Assembly (NCBI GenBank): GCA_963696875.1
Contig: CAVOLQ010000003.1
Location: 124,001 to 188,000 of the forward strand
Length of the DNA: 64,000 nucleotides
Reading direction: 5' to 3'
Source: Albibacterium sp963696875
GTDB lineage: Bacteria; Bacteroidota; Bacteroidia; Sphingobacteriales; Sphingobacteriaceae
The notes under the pieces were generated by a model, which worked only from the letters and a program-made list of their open reading frames with translations, made no database searches and was not told where the DNA came from. This document shows positions 51,799-61,319 of this stretch, one piece after another (within the stretch, counting starts at the first letter, position 1; each line of letters begins with the position of its first letter). The position numbers were made by a program, and so were the translations under genes.

Positions 51799-52770
51799 TT
51801 ATTTATTCCTATTTAATACGCTAATCACTAATCGTTTTACTGTTTCCATTTCTTCAGGTTTGCTAGAAGCAATAAAGAGGGTTAAGCTTGCTAGTGTGTC
51901 GTTGCTAATTATTAGTTGTTGTTGGCTGTTATAAAGCATATTGTTCTGCTGTAAAAACTTCAGAAAACAAGCTGCTGCTATTCGTTTATTTCCATCAACA
52001 AACGAATGGTTTTTCACTATTAAATATAAAAGCATGGTGGCTTTTTCTTCCAATGTTGGATAAAAATCATCTTCTCCAAATCCTTTTTCTATTTGTACTA
52101 CAGAACTTTGAAAGCTTTTGTCCTTTTCTTTTCCGAATACATCTGAATCAAATTCGGTTAACATTTGATTGATGAGTTTTTGGTAGTCATCTAAGCTTGG
52201 GTAATCTGCTTCTTTTTCAGTTAAACCTTTCGCATCTAATAGTTCGTGGTCGTAATCATCTAATAAGCTTAATCCTTTGGCAAAAATAGCCAACCATTCG
52301 TTGTCTGCGGCTTTTTCTTCAATGGCTCTATTTAGAATTTGAATACTATTTTTCAAGATCTGTACTTCTTGTTCTTTTTGAGCTAAACGTTTTTCATTAA
52401 TGGCATAACCTTTTACTAAATATTCTTTTAGAACACTATTTGCCCAAATACGAAACTGAGTGCCTTGTTTTGAATTAACTCTATAGCCCACTGCTATTAT
52501 TACGTCTAGATTATAGTGGTCTAACGCTCTATTTATTTGTCTTTTACCTTCTTGACGAACTATCCGGAAATTCCGGACAGTTGAATTTGATGCTAATTCT
52601 TCAGAAGCATATATGTTTTGAATATGCTCGTTTACGGTTCTCACATCTTTACCAAATAAAGTTGCCATTTGTGCTTGGGTAAGCCAAACGGTGTCTTGCT
52701 CAAATTGTACAATAATTTGAGTAGAACCATCATTGGCCTGGTAAATTTCTATTTGGTTTTGTTCTTTCAT
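51799..52770 (-). CDS. RhuM family protein with Fic/DOC domain
   Basis: A roughly 323-residue two-domain protein. The N-terminal RhuM domain (about 5-150) has TVWLTQAQMATLFGKDVRTV, a helix-turn-helix, and NFRIVRQEGKRQINRALDHY. The C-terminal Fic-type domain has the motif HSFVDGNKRIAAA, close to HxFxDGN(G/K)R, needed for AMP or phosphate transfer. The family is found in toxin-like and mobile settings. ATG 52788 is also in frame. Two fragments of a near-identical gene lie at 33527 and 35530. Function (toxin, effector or regulator) is not known. Confidence 0.88.
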   Translation of the reverse strand: MKEQNQIEIYQANDGSTQIIVQFEQDTVWLTQAQMATLFGKDVRTVNEHIQNIYASEELASNSTVRNFRIVRQEGKRQINRALDHYNLDVIIAVGYRVNSKQGTQFRIWANSVLKEYLVKGYAINEKRLAQKEQEVQILKNSIQILNRAIEEKAADNEWLAIFAKGLSLLDDYDHELLDAKGLTEKEADYPSLDDYQKLINQMLTEFDSDVFGKEKDKSFQSSVVQIEKGFGEDDFYPTLEEKATMLLYLIVKNHSFVDGNKRIAAACFLKFLQQNNMLYNSQQQLIISNDTLASLTLFIASSKPEEMETVKRLVISVLNRNK

Positions 52771-52880
52771 CTTTTTCAACTGTCGCATACTTTGCGATAG
52801 TTGCTTTATTTTTTCTTCATTGCTGTTTTAATTCTCTCCAGCATTACACTTGCCGGATAATTTTTACATTGCTTGAATTT

Positions 52881-53018
52881 TTATTTCCGCAGCACTTGAT
52901 AGAGTACACATACTGTTTCTAAGGCCGCCCTCCCCATTTCAGAAGCTTTTTTAGCTTCAATGTCTACGCATTCATCAGTTTGATTAAGTCTTTCAAAAAG
53001 CTCTTGCAGTGTTTCCAT
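52881..53018 (-). pseudogene. N-terminal fragment of an AlbA_2/Schlafen-type regulator
   Basis: From ATG 53018: METLQELFERLNQTDECVDI, then EAKKASEMGRAALETVC, after which the sequence becomes unrelated and stops. This is the opening of AlbA_2-domain (Schlafen, RecG-like) proteins, in which ETVCAF(A/S)NE normally follows. The C-terminal end of such a protein is a separate relic at 37076. The longer frame to 53234 upstream is not credible. Confidence 0.6.
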
Positions 53019-53266
53019 TTTTCTTGTTCTAACCCATTCAAGTTTATTTAATTTTGCAAATCTGTAGTCTTGTATGCATTTCTTATAGTCCTTCAATAAA
53101 CATATCAAAATATTGATTGATAGACAAATATTGATGAATATATTTGGAATAGCCAAATGATTTGGGATACTATATTTGATAGTGATAAAAAGCGAATTGA
53201 TGTGCACCAAACTGTTTTTACTTCTTGGTTGCATGCTTTAACTTATGTTCGGAATTTGTGTCACAT

Positions 53267-55366
53267 TTAATTGTTTTTTGAGATCAGCTCCAAAGCCTTT
53301 TCCAATACTTCATCTCTTCCTTCTCTAATACCCTTTATTGTTGGTTTAATTTCAATATCGGGGACGATACCAATTCGCTGTGTTTCTCCGCCGTCAGGGT
53401 AGTATACACCTAAGCCGGTAAAACGGGTCGATAATCCTCCAGGTAAGTTGAACATAGGAATAACATTGCCGTCGGCACCTGCCGTTTGGCTGCCGATAAC
53501 AATGGCATTGTTGGCAAGTCTGAAGCCCATCGCCGTAAATTCGGCATTGCTCTGTGTTTTTTCGTTCACCAAGATGATAACTCTACCTTTATAATAGGCA
53601 GGATTTATTTTACCGATCTTGGTTGGTTCGACGAAAGTAAAAAGACCAGGGCGATCCGCATTAATCATAGTGAACTTTGCAAAGTCAATTGGGGCTTCAA
53701 ATAAATATTCTCCCATTTTTTTGACGATGGATTCTTTTGGATAGGCTCTCAAATCGATGATCAGTCCATCGGTTTTCATAACTCTATCCATAATATTCGG
53801 TAGGTTCGTAACTTTAGTGTTTTCTACTTGTAAAAAGGCCACATTATTTTCCAGTATTTTTAAACCAGTGTCGACAGAGGAAGATTTATTAAAGGCGTTT
53901 ATTTCATTTTGGTAAAAGGTTTTCAACTGATTATGCCTTGCGGTCGTATCACTTCTTAAGTAGCCAATATTAATGATGGAGTCATTGCTTCTTAACAATT
54001 CCATACTTAGGTTCCTCAATTTAGTAGGATAATTAGAAGCTGAAATGTAAGGAAGTCTGTTTTTTAAAAGTGAATCGATTGGTATATTATTGACCGAAGT
54101 GATCACATCACCTTTTCGCAATCCACTTTGCATTTCCGCTTCGTCATCCAGTAACTTGGTAACCACAGCCTTGTTTTCTATAAAATCGATTTCAATCGCC
54201 GGATGCTTTAAACCCACAGCTCTATTTAGCGTGAAATTAGCATCGTACAAAAAAGCGTGGGAATCGTGAATTCTAGTAATCAAAGAGAGCACTGTTTTTT
54301 TATAATCAAGTTCTGAGGAAGCCTCAATAAATTCAGGAATATACTCCTCCAATATACTGTCCCAATTCTCTTCAATAAGGTATTTGTATGGGAAATAATA
54401 GTTGACGATATTCCAATAGCGGAAAAGACTGAGCAACCGGAAACCTGTATCTGGTAATGAAAATTGGGAATAAGCGGACTCATTTCTAAACTCTGGTACG
54501 GGCACATCATCTCGTATACCTACATAGTAGTTTTGATGTTTCTTAGCTCTTTCTGCATTCTTGACCAACAAGAGCAGATTTGCCAAGTCATCACCTAAAA
54601 AATTGGTATTTATCCATTCGAGATCAGGCACTTGTTTTATTTTTTCTACCTCCGGTAAGGTATTTTTGCCAGTTTTAAAAGTTCCAATATTTTTTACCCA
54701 TTCCAGAAGCACTAGATTTCTTTCCGTATCATTTTTGGCTGTCAATATCTTTGGCATGATACGAAACAGTTCATAATCCCAGTTATAGTTTCCTGTTGCT
54801 GCTTCAGGATGATAGTACTTTAAATATCCCCAAATTTTCCCTAGAACCGCAAGGTCATTAACTAAGTTAGGAGTAAGCTCATTTATGCTAATCGCCGATC
54901 CTTTGTTAAAAGTAGTGTCTTGTTCGGCAGGGCGCTTTTCTTTCTTTTTTGCTTTGTCAAGGTCTTTACCATCTATTGACACCTTCAGGTCGTCAAGCCA
55001 TATTTGTCCTGATCCCCACAAGCCAGCGCCCACATAAATCGTTTTTGCATTTTCCGGCAGTGGCAGTTGTACAGAATATAAAGCCCAGTCTTTGGTTCCT
55101 TTTAAACCATCTCTTTGCATTATGTTAAAACCTAATACTGTTCTTTCGCCATCAATTCTTAAAAACAGCCCCGCATGCCCGTCAGCTACTTCTAAGGTTT
55201 TTATATACCCACTGAGCTTGACTGTTTTTCCAGCATATTCAGCTGGAAATTGGAGTGCGGCGACCCCAGCCTGATTTTCATCCTCTTTATTTGATTTTAT
55301 AGAAATAGAATATTTACCGCTATGTCTGTCAATGCTGTCCTTTGTTATGAGATAGGTGCTGGTCAT
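53267..55366 (-). CDS. S41 family peptidase, N terminus out of frame
   Basis: A C-terminal-processing-type serine peptidase. It has an N-terminal beta-sandwich-like domain (about 15-135), a linker and cap (about 160-330), a PDZ-like region (MQSGLRKGDVITSVNNIPID, near 420), and the S41 catalytic domain with the nucleophile in TQSNAEFTAMGF. The frame opens without a signal peptide. A signal-bearing start at 55505 is in another frame; a single extra C near 55384 separates them. Repairing it joins NFGTL to LGWKKMTSTYL. Family members are secreted or periplasmic. Otherwise the chain is complete. Confidence 0.85.
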   Translation of the reverse strand: MTSTYLITKDSIDRHSGKYSISIKSNKEDENQAGVAALQFPAEYAGKTVKLSGYIKTLEVADGHAGLFLRIDGERTVLGFNIMQRDGLKGTKDWALYSVQLPLPENAKTIYVGAGLWGSGQIWLDDLKVSIDGKDLDKAKKKEKRPAEQDTTFNKGSAISINELTPNLVNDLAVLGKIWGYLKYYHPEAATGNYNWDYELFRIMPKILTAKNDTERNLVLLEWVKNIGTFKTGKNTLPEVEKIKQVPDLEWINTNFLGDDLANLLLLVKNAERAKKHQNYYVGIRDDVPVPEFRNESAYSQFSLPDTGFRLLSLFRYWNIVNYYFPYKYLIEENWDSILEEYIPEFIEASSELDYKKTVLSLITRIHDSHAFLYDANFTLNRAVGLKHPAIEIDFIENKAVVTKLLDDEAEMQSGLRKGDVITSVNNIPIDSLLKNRLPYISASNYPTKLRNLSMELLRSNDSIINIGYLRSDTTARHNQLKTFYQNEINAFNKSSSVDTGLKILENNVAFLQVENTKVTNLPNIMDRVMKTDGLIIDLRAYPKESIVKKMGEYLFEAPIDFAKFTMINADRPGLFTFVEPTKIGKINPAYYKGRVIILVNEKTQSNAEFTAMGFRLANNAIVIGSQTAGADGNVIPMFNLPGGLSTRFTGLGVYYPDGGETQRIGIVPDIEIKPTIKGIREGRDEVLEKALELISKNN

Positions 55367-55385
55367 CTTCTTCCAACCTAAGGAG

Positions 55386-55505
55386 AGTTCCGAAATTTCC
55401 GGTGTTTTTTTCTACATCAAGATCAAGACTGGTATCACTTATCTGAGCAAATAGCGTGTGAAATCCAAAAATTAGTAGCAATAGAGTAAGTATTTCTTTT
55501 TTCAT
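55386..55505 (-). pseudogene. detached signal-peptide part of the S41 peptidase gene
   Basis: From ATG 55505: MKKEILTLLLLIFGFHTLFA, cleaved near FAQ, then DTSLDLDVEKNTGNFGTL. The same frame soon stops. It is the natural 5' end of the S41 gene, offset by one base. Either the gene is frameshifted or the consensus is wrong at a C run near 55383-55385. Confidence 0.75.
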
Positions 55506-55636
55506 ATGCGGGATATTATATTATCTGGATATTTCAAAAAAACTAATTTGACGAACGTTTATAAACTTTGTAATTATAAACATACCGATAATAAATTGTT
55601 ATTCATTATGTTTGGTTAATTACCTAAATCGACGTT

Positions 55637-56758
55637 ATGATGTTAAATATTGTAAAATACATATCTTTAGGCTTTTTATTGATTTCGCAGTTAAATGCGT
55701 TTAGCCAGGTTGCATCGACAAGCATACATTTTCCCGAAGAAGTCAATATAAAAGACATTCATGTGCAATTCAAAAATGGTTTAGGTACGATCGATACTAT
55801 TCCCGTTAAAGCAAGTAGTCTTCTGATAACTAAACCGTTTTATAGTCGATATGCTGAGATTCAGGTTGCTGTTAATTCGGGAACTGATATCGAGCATGAG
55901 TTCCAGTTTTATGTAGACGATAAGGCTACAAAACTTGTATTTGTTGAGAAAGATAAAAAATTGGTACTCGAAAAATCAGCCTCCAATAACTTTTTAACTC
56001 CTGACGATCTTGGAAGACTGACCTTGGAAGTCATCACCGAGCCAGTTTATAAAAGAATGCAAGACTTCATCGAAAAAGATGGCGATAAACTCAGTGATCC
56101 TTTGGTGGCTAGTCGGGGCGTTCAGTTGGCTCATGAACTATCAAATACAACCGTTGATTTTATAAAAAGCCATTCCACATCTTATTTCGCCTTTCAGTCA
56201 TTAATGGATGTTGCTCCGACCGACAAATACCCGTCAGACAGCTTAGTTTATGTTTTCGAACAGTTTCCTGTAGATTTTACAAGCAGTATAGAAGGTATTG
56301 AAATTCTCGAAACGCTAAAAGGGTATTCCTTAAAAGCAGGGATGGATGCTCCGCATTTTGTGATGAGGGATATTGAAGGGAATCCAGTGGATCTCAATAT
56401 GTATAAAGGGAAACATGTATTGCTTAATTTTTGGGCTAGTTGGTGTGTTCCTTGTATAGCTGAAATGCCGGCTATCGTTACAATTGAAAAAAATACTCCA
56501 AAAGATAAAATTGAATTGATTTTCATGTCTAGTGATAAAAGTCTAGAAGCAATGAACCGAGCTATTGAAAAGCATGGGATGAGAGGCGTACACATTGTTT
56601 CTGATAATCGGATTATACAAAAATATGGTGCCCAAGCAATCCCTCGATTGTATTTAATCGACCCTGATGGTAAAATTCTTTATAATCGTGAATATGATGA
56701 AAAAAATCCCGAAAAGTTAGAGAGCCTTATTAACTTGGTCGATAAAGTGAAAAAATAG
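55637..56758 (+). CDS. exported TlpA-like thiol-disulfide oxidoreductase
   Basis: A 373-residue exported protein with a signal peptide cleaved near AFSQ. A beta-sandwich (DUF4369-like) and a helical region come first, then a TlpA/AhpC-type thioredoxin domain at about 235-373. The redox motif is WCVPC (C270, C273) in LLNFWASWCVPCIAEM, and the cis-proline follows in QAIPRLYLID. Such proteins act in the periplasm in cytochrome maturation, stress or disulfide reduction. It stands alone next to the peptidase. ATG 55640 is a possible second start. Confidence 0.88.
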   Translation: MMLNIVKYISLGFLLISQLNAFSQVASTSIHFPEEVNIKDIHVQFKNGLGTIDTIPVKASSLLITKPFYSRYAEIQVAVNSGTDIEHEFQFYVDDKATKLVFVEKDKKLVLEKSASNNFLTPDDLGRLTLEVITEPVYKRMQDFIEKDGDKLSDPLVASRGVQLAHELSNTTVDFIKSHSTSYFAFQSLMDVAPTDKYPSDSLVYVFEQFPVDFTSSIEGIEILETLKGYSLKAGMDAPHFVMRDIEGNPVDLNMYKGKHVLLNFWASWCVPCIAEMPAIVTIEKNTPKDKIELIFMSSDKSLEAMNRAIEKHGMRGVHIVSDNRIIQKYGAQAIPRLYLIDPDGKILYNREYDEKNPEKLESLINLVDKVKK

Positions 56759-56847
56759 AGATTGTAAATATCAAGATCCCTTTCTTCTTGTCTTGAGAGG
56801 CTTAGTTGCAATTAAAAAGGAGTAGCATCATATTACTATCTTCGATC

Positions 56848-57003
56848 TGTGGGAAACGGACTCCTTTTACCAAAGTAAGCAGAGAAGATGAATATGCTAA
56901 AACCCGTCGTGCACAGCTTCCTCGAGATAAGCAACGTATGATTTCTGTAAAAATAGTTCGTCATAAGCAGAATGATCCAAGTAGTCTTTTGTCTGAAGCG
57001 TGA
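56848..57003 (+). pseudogene. rloB gene fragment
   Basis: The frame reads KVSREDEYAKTRRAQLPRDK and QRMISVKIVRHKQNDPSSLL, then stops at EA. It matches residues of about 20-58 of the intact RloB at 60729 (AKALRAQLPRDKQRMI) and is similar at DNA level. The rest of rloB, and any rloA, are missing here. A 65-codon frame starting at 56806 exists but its first part is unrelated. Confidence 0.85.
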
Positions 57004-57016
57004 GTTTGTAAAGAGC

Positions 57017-58721
57017 TCAATTGTCTTTCTGAGCGTTTAGTATTAAACCGAATTCATCTTCGCCTGTATCTTCTTTAAGAAAGTTAACAGCAGAATACAT
57101 TAGGTTCTTATTATGTATTTTCAAGCTATTTAAAGTTAATCCGCTTAACCGTAGGTGTTCTGTTCCATCACCAGCTATAAAGAGAACGAGACTATCAGTG
57201 TTCAGGGTAAGTTTGTTGATAATGACATTAATAGTGTCCAAAGAATGGGGAAGTAACATAGTCCAATAATTATTGAATTTTGAATTTGAGTATTCTATCA
57301 CTCCTAAAGTAGGCGTATCATAAAGATTATTTCCCAGTTTAGCACTATATTGACTATTAAGCGAAATGGTTAGATTCGGGTTTTGGAAAAAAACAGAATC
57401 GGTTGTTTTAGATACCTTGGTTACGATATTGAAAGCATTGTTTGCCATAAAAGGTAATGGATGGGACTCTCTTATCCAAAAAAGGGCGTCAAACGCTTCA
57501 GATGTATTTCTCATCTCAGGATAAGTTGGCCTATCGGTATCTAGAACACCATAGGTAATAAATTTATCGCGATTGAACTCTTTTTTAATTTTTGGCGACC
57601 GATTTAAAAACAGTAGGCCACTCTCAGAAGAAACACTTTTGGCTATTATCGAACCTATCTTATTAAAACTTTGTGATATCTTGAATGAACTTCCATTAAA
57701 TGATGATGTATATCTCCCTTTCTCTACTTCAGTTCCTATGACGTAATATTGCTTTGGGAAGTGTTTTTTTAACATCCAACCTAATCTACCACGGTTTTTT
57801 GAAAGTGTATTCCCAGCAGTTTTTTCAATATGGGCGTTATGGGCTAAAATAAAGACTTTCGGATCATTTCTTTGTTTCATAATCCATGAAATATTATCAA
57901 ATATAATAGAATCTCTCAGTCCGCTATTAAAATCTTTGTTATTTATAAGATGGTTTATTGAGTTCTCAATAGACCTTATACTTTGAATTTTCCATTTATT
58001 TTTCCAGGACGGTTCTTGGATTGTAAATTTTTCTTCTTGTATAGCCTTATGTACTGGTTCTAATAAAGTGGAAATAGAGTCTGGGGTGTATTTCTCTAAA
58101 AAAATATTGAAGAGTGTGGGAGAAAAACCAACATCTTTTAATAGCTGAATGCTTGTATTAGGAATAGAAATCCCAACCTCGTTAAAATAGGAGAGGGCGT
58201 TCAATGAAGCTGTCCTAGGACTATACATATCAGCACTTACTACCCAGATCTTTTGATCTTCTGGTTTGGATATATTTATCTCCTTAATCCAATTTATCAA
58301 ATCTTGCTGTACTTTGGGAAGGGTTATGTTGGCCGGAAATTCTGAAATGGCGTCGCTTGTTACATACTCATTCAGTAACCAAGAATCGCCGAAGTCTTGT
58401 TCTGCAAAAATACATAGTATTACACTTATTATTAATAATCAGCTCCCTCGCCAATTCACAAAAGGATTCTCTAAACTCCACAGTTCCATGAGTAGCTTCC
58501 CCGAACCCTATGATATTCTTCCCTTTAATTTCCTGATTAAATTCGGCGGACAGGATCAGTTGTTTAAACGGACTCTTTTCTGTTAAATTAATTACGCGAA
58601 ATTCTTCTTTTATATAAGGTGTTATTTTGCTGATTTTAAATTGTAGGAAGAGGTAAAATCCGAGAAAACCAGATGCTACAACAACGAGTAATAATTTGAG
58701 AACTAAAAACTTTGATTTCAT
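57017..58721 (-). pseudogene. erythromycin-esterase-family protein, frameshifted
   Basis: Two minus-strand frames make one protein of about 565 residues. The first part (58721-58368) begins with a membrane anchor (LVLKLLLVVVASGFLGFYLF) and carries the family motif IIGFGEATHGTVEFRE. The second (to 57017) has VFILAHNAHIEKTAGNTL and YYVIGTEVEKGRY. Reading the run of five T's (plus-strand A's 58406-58410) as four joins MYFAEQDFGDSW and restores a continuous chain. Erythromycin esterases open macrolactones; many relatives have other or unknown activity. It may be inactive, or the consensus may be wrong by one base. Confidence 0.8.
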
Positions 58722-58740
58722 AGTGCAATAACGTAAATCA

Positions 58741-58890
58741 TTATGATAGACGAATTAGGAGTCTGTAAAAAGACAAATCGACGATTTCCTTCAGCAAATC
58801 ATTTGCTTTTGTGGTACGTACCGAAAAAGTGCTGATGATCTCTCCAGTTTCCTTGTTTATCCAAGGGGCGATGGCGATACTGACGTGGTG
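58741..58890 (-). pseudogene. possible SRAP/YedK peptidase fragment
   Basis: Within the 58722-58975 gap the minus strand reads APWINKETGEIISTFSVRTT and KANDLLKEI before divergent codons and a stop. This resembles the middle of SOS-response-associated (SRAP) peptidases, which have WTDKETGE and FTIITTEANEL at that place. No other part of the gene is nearby. The call rests on a remembered motif and is tentative. Confidence 0.4.
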
Positions 58891-58975
58891 TATTTTTTGA
58901 AACAAAGTTCTTAGTCAGAATTGAAGCCCGGATATTCGGTTATATTTCAGTAGGTTCATTGTTTTAAAAACAGAA

Positions 58976-59164
58976 TTAAAAAGTTGAGACCAAAAGGTAT
59001 ATAATAACGCCTATTATAATTAGGCCTAAGATATAAGCATTGTATTTGGGGCTGGACTTGTCGGTTAGAAGTAAGAAGAGACCTAAAGGGATCGATACTG
59101 TAGCAATTGAGCGAATCATCTTTGCTTTACCTACCTTATCCATTTTGTTTTTTGAATACTCCAT
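58976..59164 (-). CDS. small two-helix membrane protein
   Basis: A 62-residue protein with a charged start (MEYSKNKMDKVGKAKMIRSI) and two hydrophobic segments, about 20-35 and 43-60. It has no recognisable family. It lies between relics, upstream of and divergent from the RloA gene. Composition favours a real peptide; no partner is evident. Confidence 0.45.
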   Translation of the reverse strand: MEYSKNKMDKVGKAKMIRSIATVSIPLGLFLLLTDKSSPKYNAYILGLIIIGVIIYLLVSTF

Positions 59165-59395
59165 AATATAAACCGTTTTAAATTAGATTAATTATTCTTT
59201 TATATTAATAAGAAACTTTCTGCCGGATATTCCTAAATATATAAAAATACGATATTTATAGTAACATGCAAGTGGCTGTTACATTAAAAATGATAAACGA
59301 CTTGGTATGAAGATTAGGGAATGGCTTAGAGATGCTCTATAAAGAGTTATTGTACTGTTTTTTGCATGATTTGTGCAAAAAGTATCTTAATATCT

Positions 59396-59423
59396 TTTGT
59401 TTAATATATTATTCTTATCTTTG
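59396..59423 (+). promoter_or_regulatory. promoter of the rloAB operon
   Basis: A -33-like TTTG (59396-59399) and an exact -7 box TATCTTTG (59416-59423, TAnnTTTG) lie 16 bp apart. The rloA ATG follows 21 bp later. The spacing is slightly short for Bacteroidota, but both boxes and the distance fit. Confidence 0.6.
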
Positions 59424-59444
59424 TATATAGAATAATTCAAATAT

Positions 59445-60728
59445 ATGTTATTAAGCTTTATAGTAGAAAATTTTAGATCCTTTAAAGATCGAGTCCAGTT
59501 AGATATGTTCAAAACATCTCTACGTGGATTATCTACCAATTATATTAAAAATGACAAGAAAAATATTCTAAATGCGACAGTATTGTATGGTGCTAATGCA
59601 TCAGGTAAAAGTGGATTTTTAAGAGCTGTACATGCATTGGAGTATTTAGTGCTTCATTCCTCCGAATTTAAACCTGATGCTAAAATATTGCCTTATGAAC
59701 CCTTTGCGCTAGATAAAGGAAAACGAAATTTACCAGTCCATTTTGAAATCAATTTTATTTCAGAAGGGGTTCATTATGAGTACAAAGTTTCTTATTCAAA
59801 GTTTCATATCGAGTTTGAAGAGCTCAGTATTTTCAGAGGCAACTACAAGTCATTTCTTTATACTCGAGAAGAAGGTAAAAACATCAAATTTGGTGATAGT
59901 TATAAGGGCGCTAAGAAAATTATTGAGCAACTGGTTTTGCCTAATCAATTGTTTCTTACTAAGGCAGCAGAAAATAACGTGGAAGTGGTGATGGGGGCAT
60001 ATCGATTTTTCGATAGTATACTTCATGTGTTTCCAATGCTAGAGGGCACGACAGAGGAAGATGTCAAGCGATTGTATGCTAGAAGGCTGGCTGAAGATAA
60101 AGATTCTAGCTTTTCAAAAAAGTTTAATGCTTTAATCTGTGCCCTAGATACCGGCATTACCCACGTTTCTGCACAAGAAAGCGATTGGAAGTCATTAAAG
60201 TTTCCTAGTAACACACCTCAGGAAGTGGTTAAGAAAATTCAAGATCAGTATAAATACAATATTAAAGCTTTTCATCCATTATATGAAAATGGTAAGGTTG
60301 TCGGGCAGCAGCCTTTTGAAATAGATGAGGAATCCGCTGGAACGAAAAATCTATTTGCACTGGGTGGTATTATATTAGAAGCATTAGAAGAAGGTCATGT
60401 GCTAATTGTAGATGAACTAGAAAAAAACTTACACCCAAGCGTTACAAGCTTTTTAATTCAGCTGTTTCATAATCCTGATATTAATCGAAATCAGGCGCAG
60501 CTATTATTTGCTACCCATGATGTAACGCAATTATCCAATGATATATTTCGGCGAGATCAGGTATGGTTTGCGGAAAAGGATGAAACAGGTGCATCTACGT
60601 TATTTAGGTGTTCAGATATTGAAGGTGTACGATTAAATACACCATTAGATAAATGGTACGGAGCAGGAAGGTTAGGCGCTACCCCTATAATCAATGATGT
60701 AGATTTTTTAATTGCAATGCAGGAATAA
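59445..60728 (+). CDS. RloA-type AAA15 family ATPase
   Basis: A 427-residue SMC/ABC-like AAA15 ATPase. It starts MLLSFIVENFRSFKDRVQLD, with Walker A GANASGKS at residues 49-56. A helical insert covers about 120-280, and Walker B is in HVLIVDELEKNLHP, followed by LLFATHDVTQLS. Proteins of this type with an RloB partner form a defence module related to AbiL; the ATPase is thought to sense infection and control the effector. The stop is directly followed by the rloB start (no gap), so they are co-translated. The chain looks complete. Confidence 0.9.
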   Translation: MLLSFIVENFRSFKDRVQLDMFKTSLRGLSTNYIKNDKKNILNATVLYGANASGKSGFLRAVHALEYLVLHSSEFKPDAKILPYEPFALDKGKRNLPVHFEINFISEGVHYEYKVSYSKFHIEFEELSIFRGNYKSFLYTREEGKNIKFGDSYKGAKKIIEQLVLPNQLFLTKAAENNVEVVMGAYRFFDSILHVFPMLEGTTEEDVKRLYARRLAEDKDSSFSKKFNALICALDTGITHVSAQESDWKSLKFPSNTPQEVVKKIQDQYKYNIKAFHPLYENGKVVGQQPFEIDEESAGTKNLFALGGIILEALEEGHVLIVDELEKNLHPSVTSFLIQLFHNPDINRNQAQLLFATHDVTQLSNDIFRRDQVWFAEKDETGASTLFRCSDIEGVRLNTPLDKWYGAGRLGATPIINDVDFLIAMQE

Positions 60729-61319
60729 ATGAGTAGACGGAGACCATTTAAACGTATTTTAATTCTTTGCGAAGGTTTTACTGAAGATGTATATGCCAAG
60801 GCTCTTCGTGCTCAGCTTCCTCGAGATAAACAACGTATGATCACCGTCGAAATTGTACGTCATAAGCAGAATGATCCTAATAGTCTTTTAGCTGAAGCGA
60901 GAAAAAGAAGCCTTACAGCCAAAAGAGAGAAAAATGCATATGATGCCATTTGGTTGTTTTTTGACCATGATAACTCGCCACACTTGCAGATGGTATTTGA
61001 TGGTATCGAAAAAGAGCGGTTTCAGGTCGCCTATAGTTCTATTTGCCTAGAGCATTGGTTTATCCTTCATTTTGAATATTGCGGTCGAAATTTTGGTGAT
61101 GCAGAGTCAACCGTTAGGCATTTAAGAAGTTTATGGCCTGCATATCACAAAACAAAGGTCAATCACTTTAACGAGCTGAGGCCCAATTTAGACGTAGCCA
61201 TAAGTAGAGCCGAACAGCTCTGTAAAGAAAAGGAAAAGGATTATCCAATTTTAAATCGGCAGCCTTATACAACTGTGCATAGGTTTATTGCTTTTTTTAA
61301 CGATTTAGGAAATGAATAA
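60729..61319 (+). CDS. RloB family protein (putative defence effector)
   Basis: A 196-residue RloB protein. It has the family opening RPFKRILILCEGFTEDVYAK, the acidic pair in AIWLFFDHDNSP, and the conserved SSICLEHWFILHFEYC. The glutamate and aspartate arrangement is reminiscent of a TOPRIM-like nuclease fold, as in other AAA15-associated effectors; this is inference. It would act with RloA in abortive infection. A broken partial copy is at 56848, which indicates that a second rloB once stood nearby. Confidence 0.9.
   Translation: MSRRRPFKRILILCEGFTEDVYAKALRAQLPRDKQRMITVEIVRHKQNDPNSLLAEARKRSLTAKREKNAYDAIWLFFDHDNSPHLQMVFDGIEKERFQVAYSSICLEHWFILHFEYCGRNFGDAESTVRHLRSLWPAYHKTKVNHFNELRPNLDVAISRAEQLCKEKEKDYPILNRQPYTTVHRFIAFFNDLGNE

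Noticed and set aside
53019..53234. Longer version of the AlbA_2-type fragment (117 codons)
   Set aside because: The upstream extension is AT-driven sequence without protein character; the family start is the internal ATG at 53018.
57017..58721. Two separate genes in place of one erythromycin-esterase homologue
   Set aside because: The second frame lacks a start-like N terminus, and one base in a homopolymer restores a continuous family sequence.
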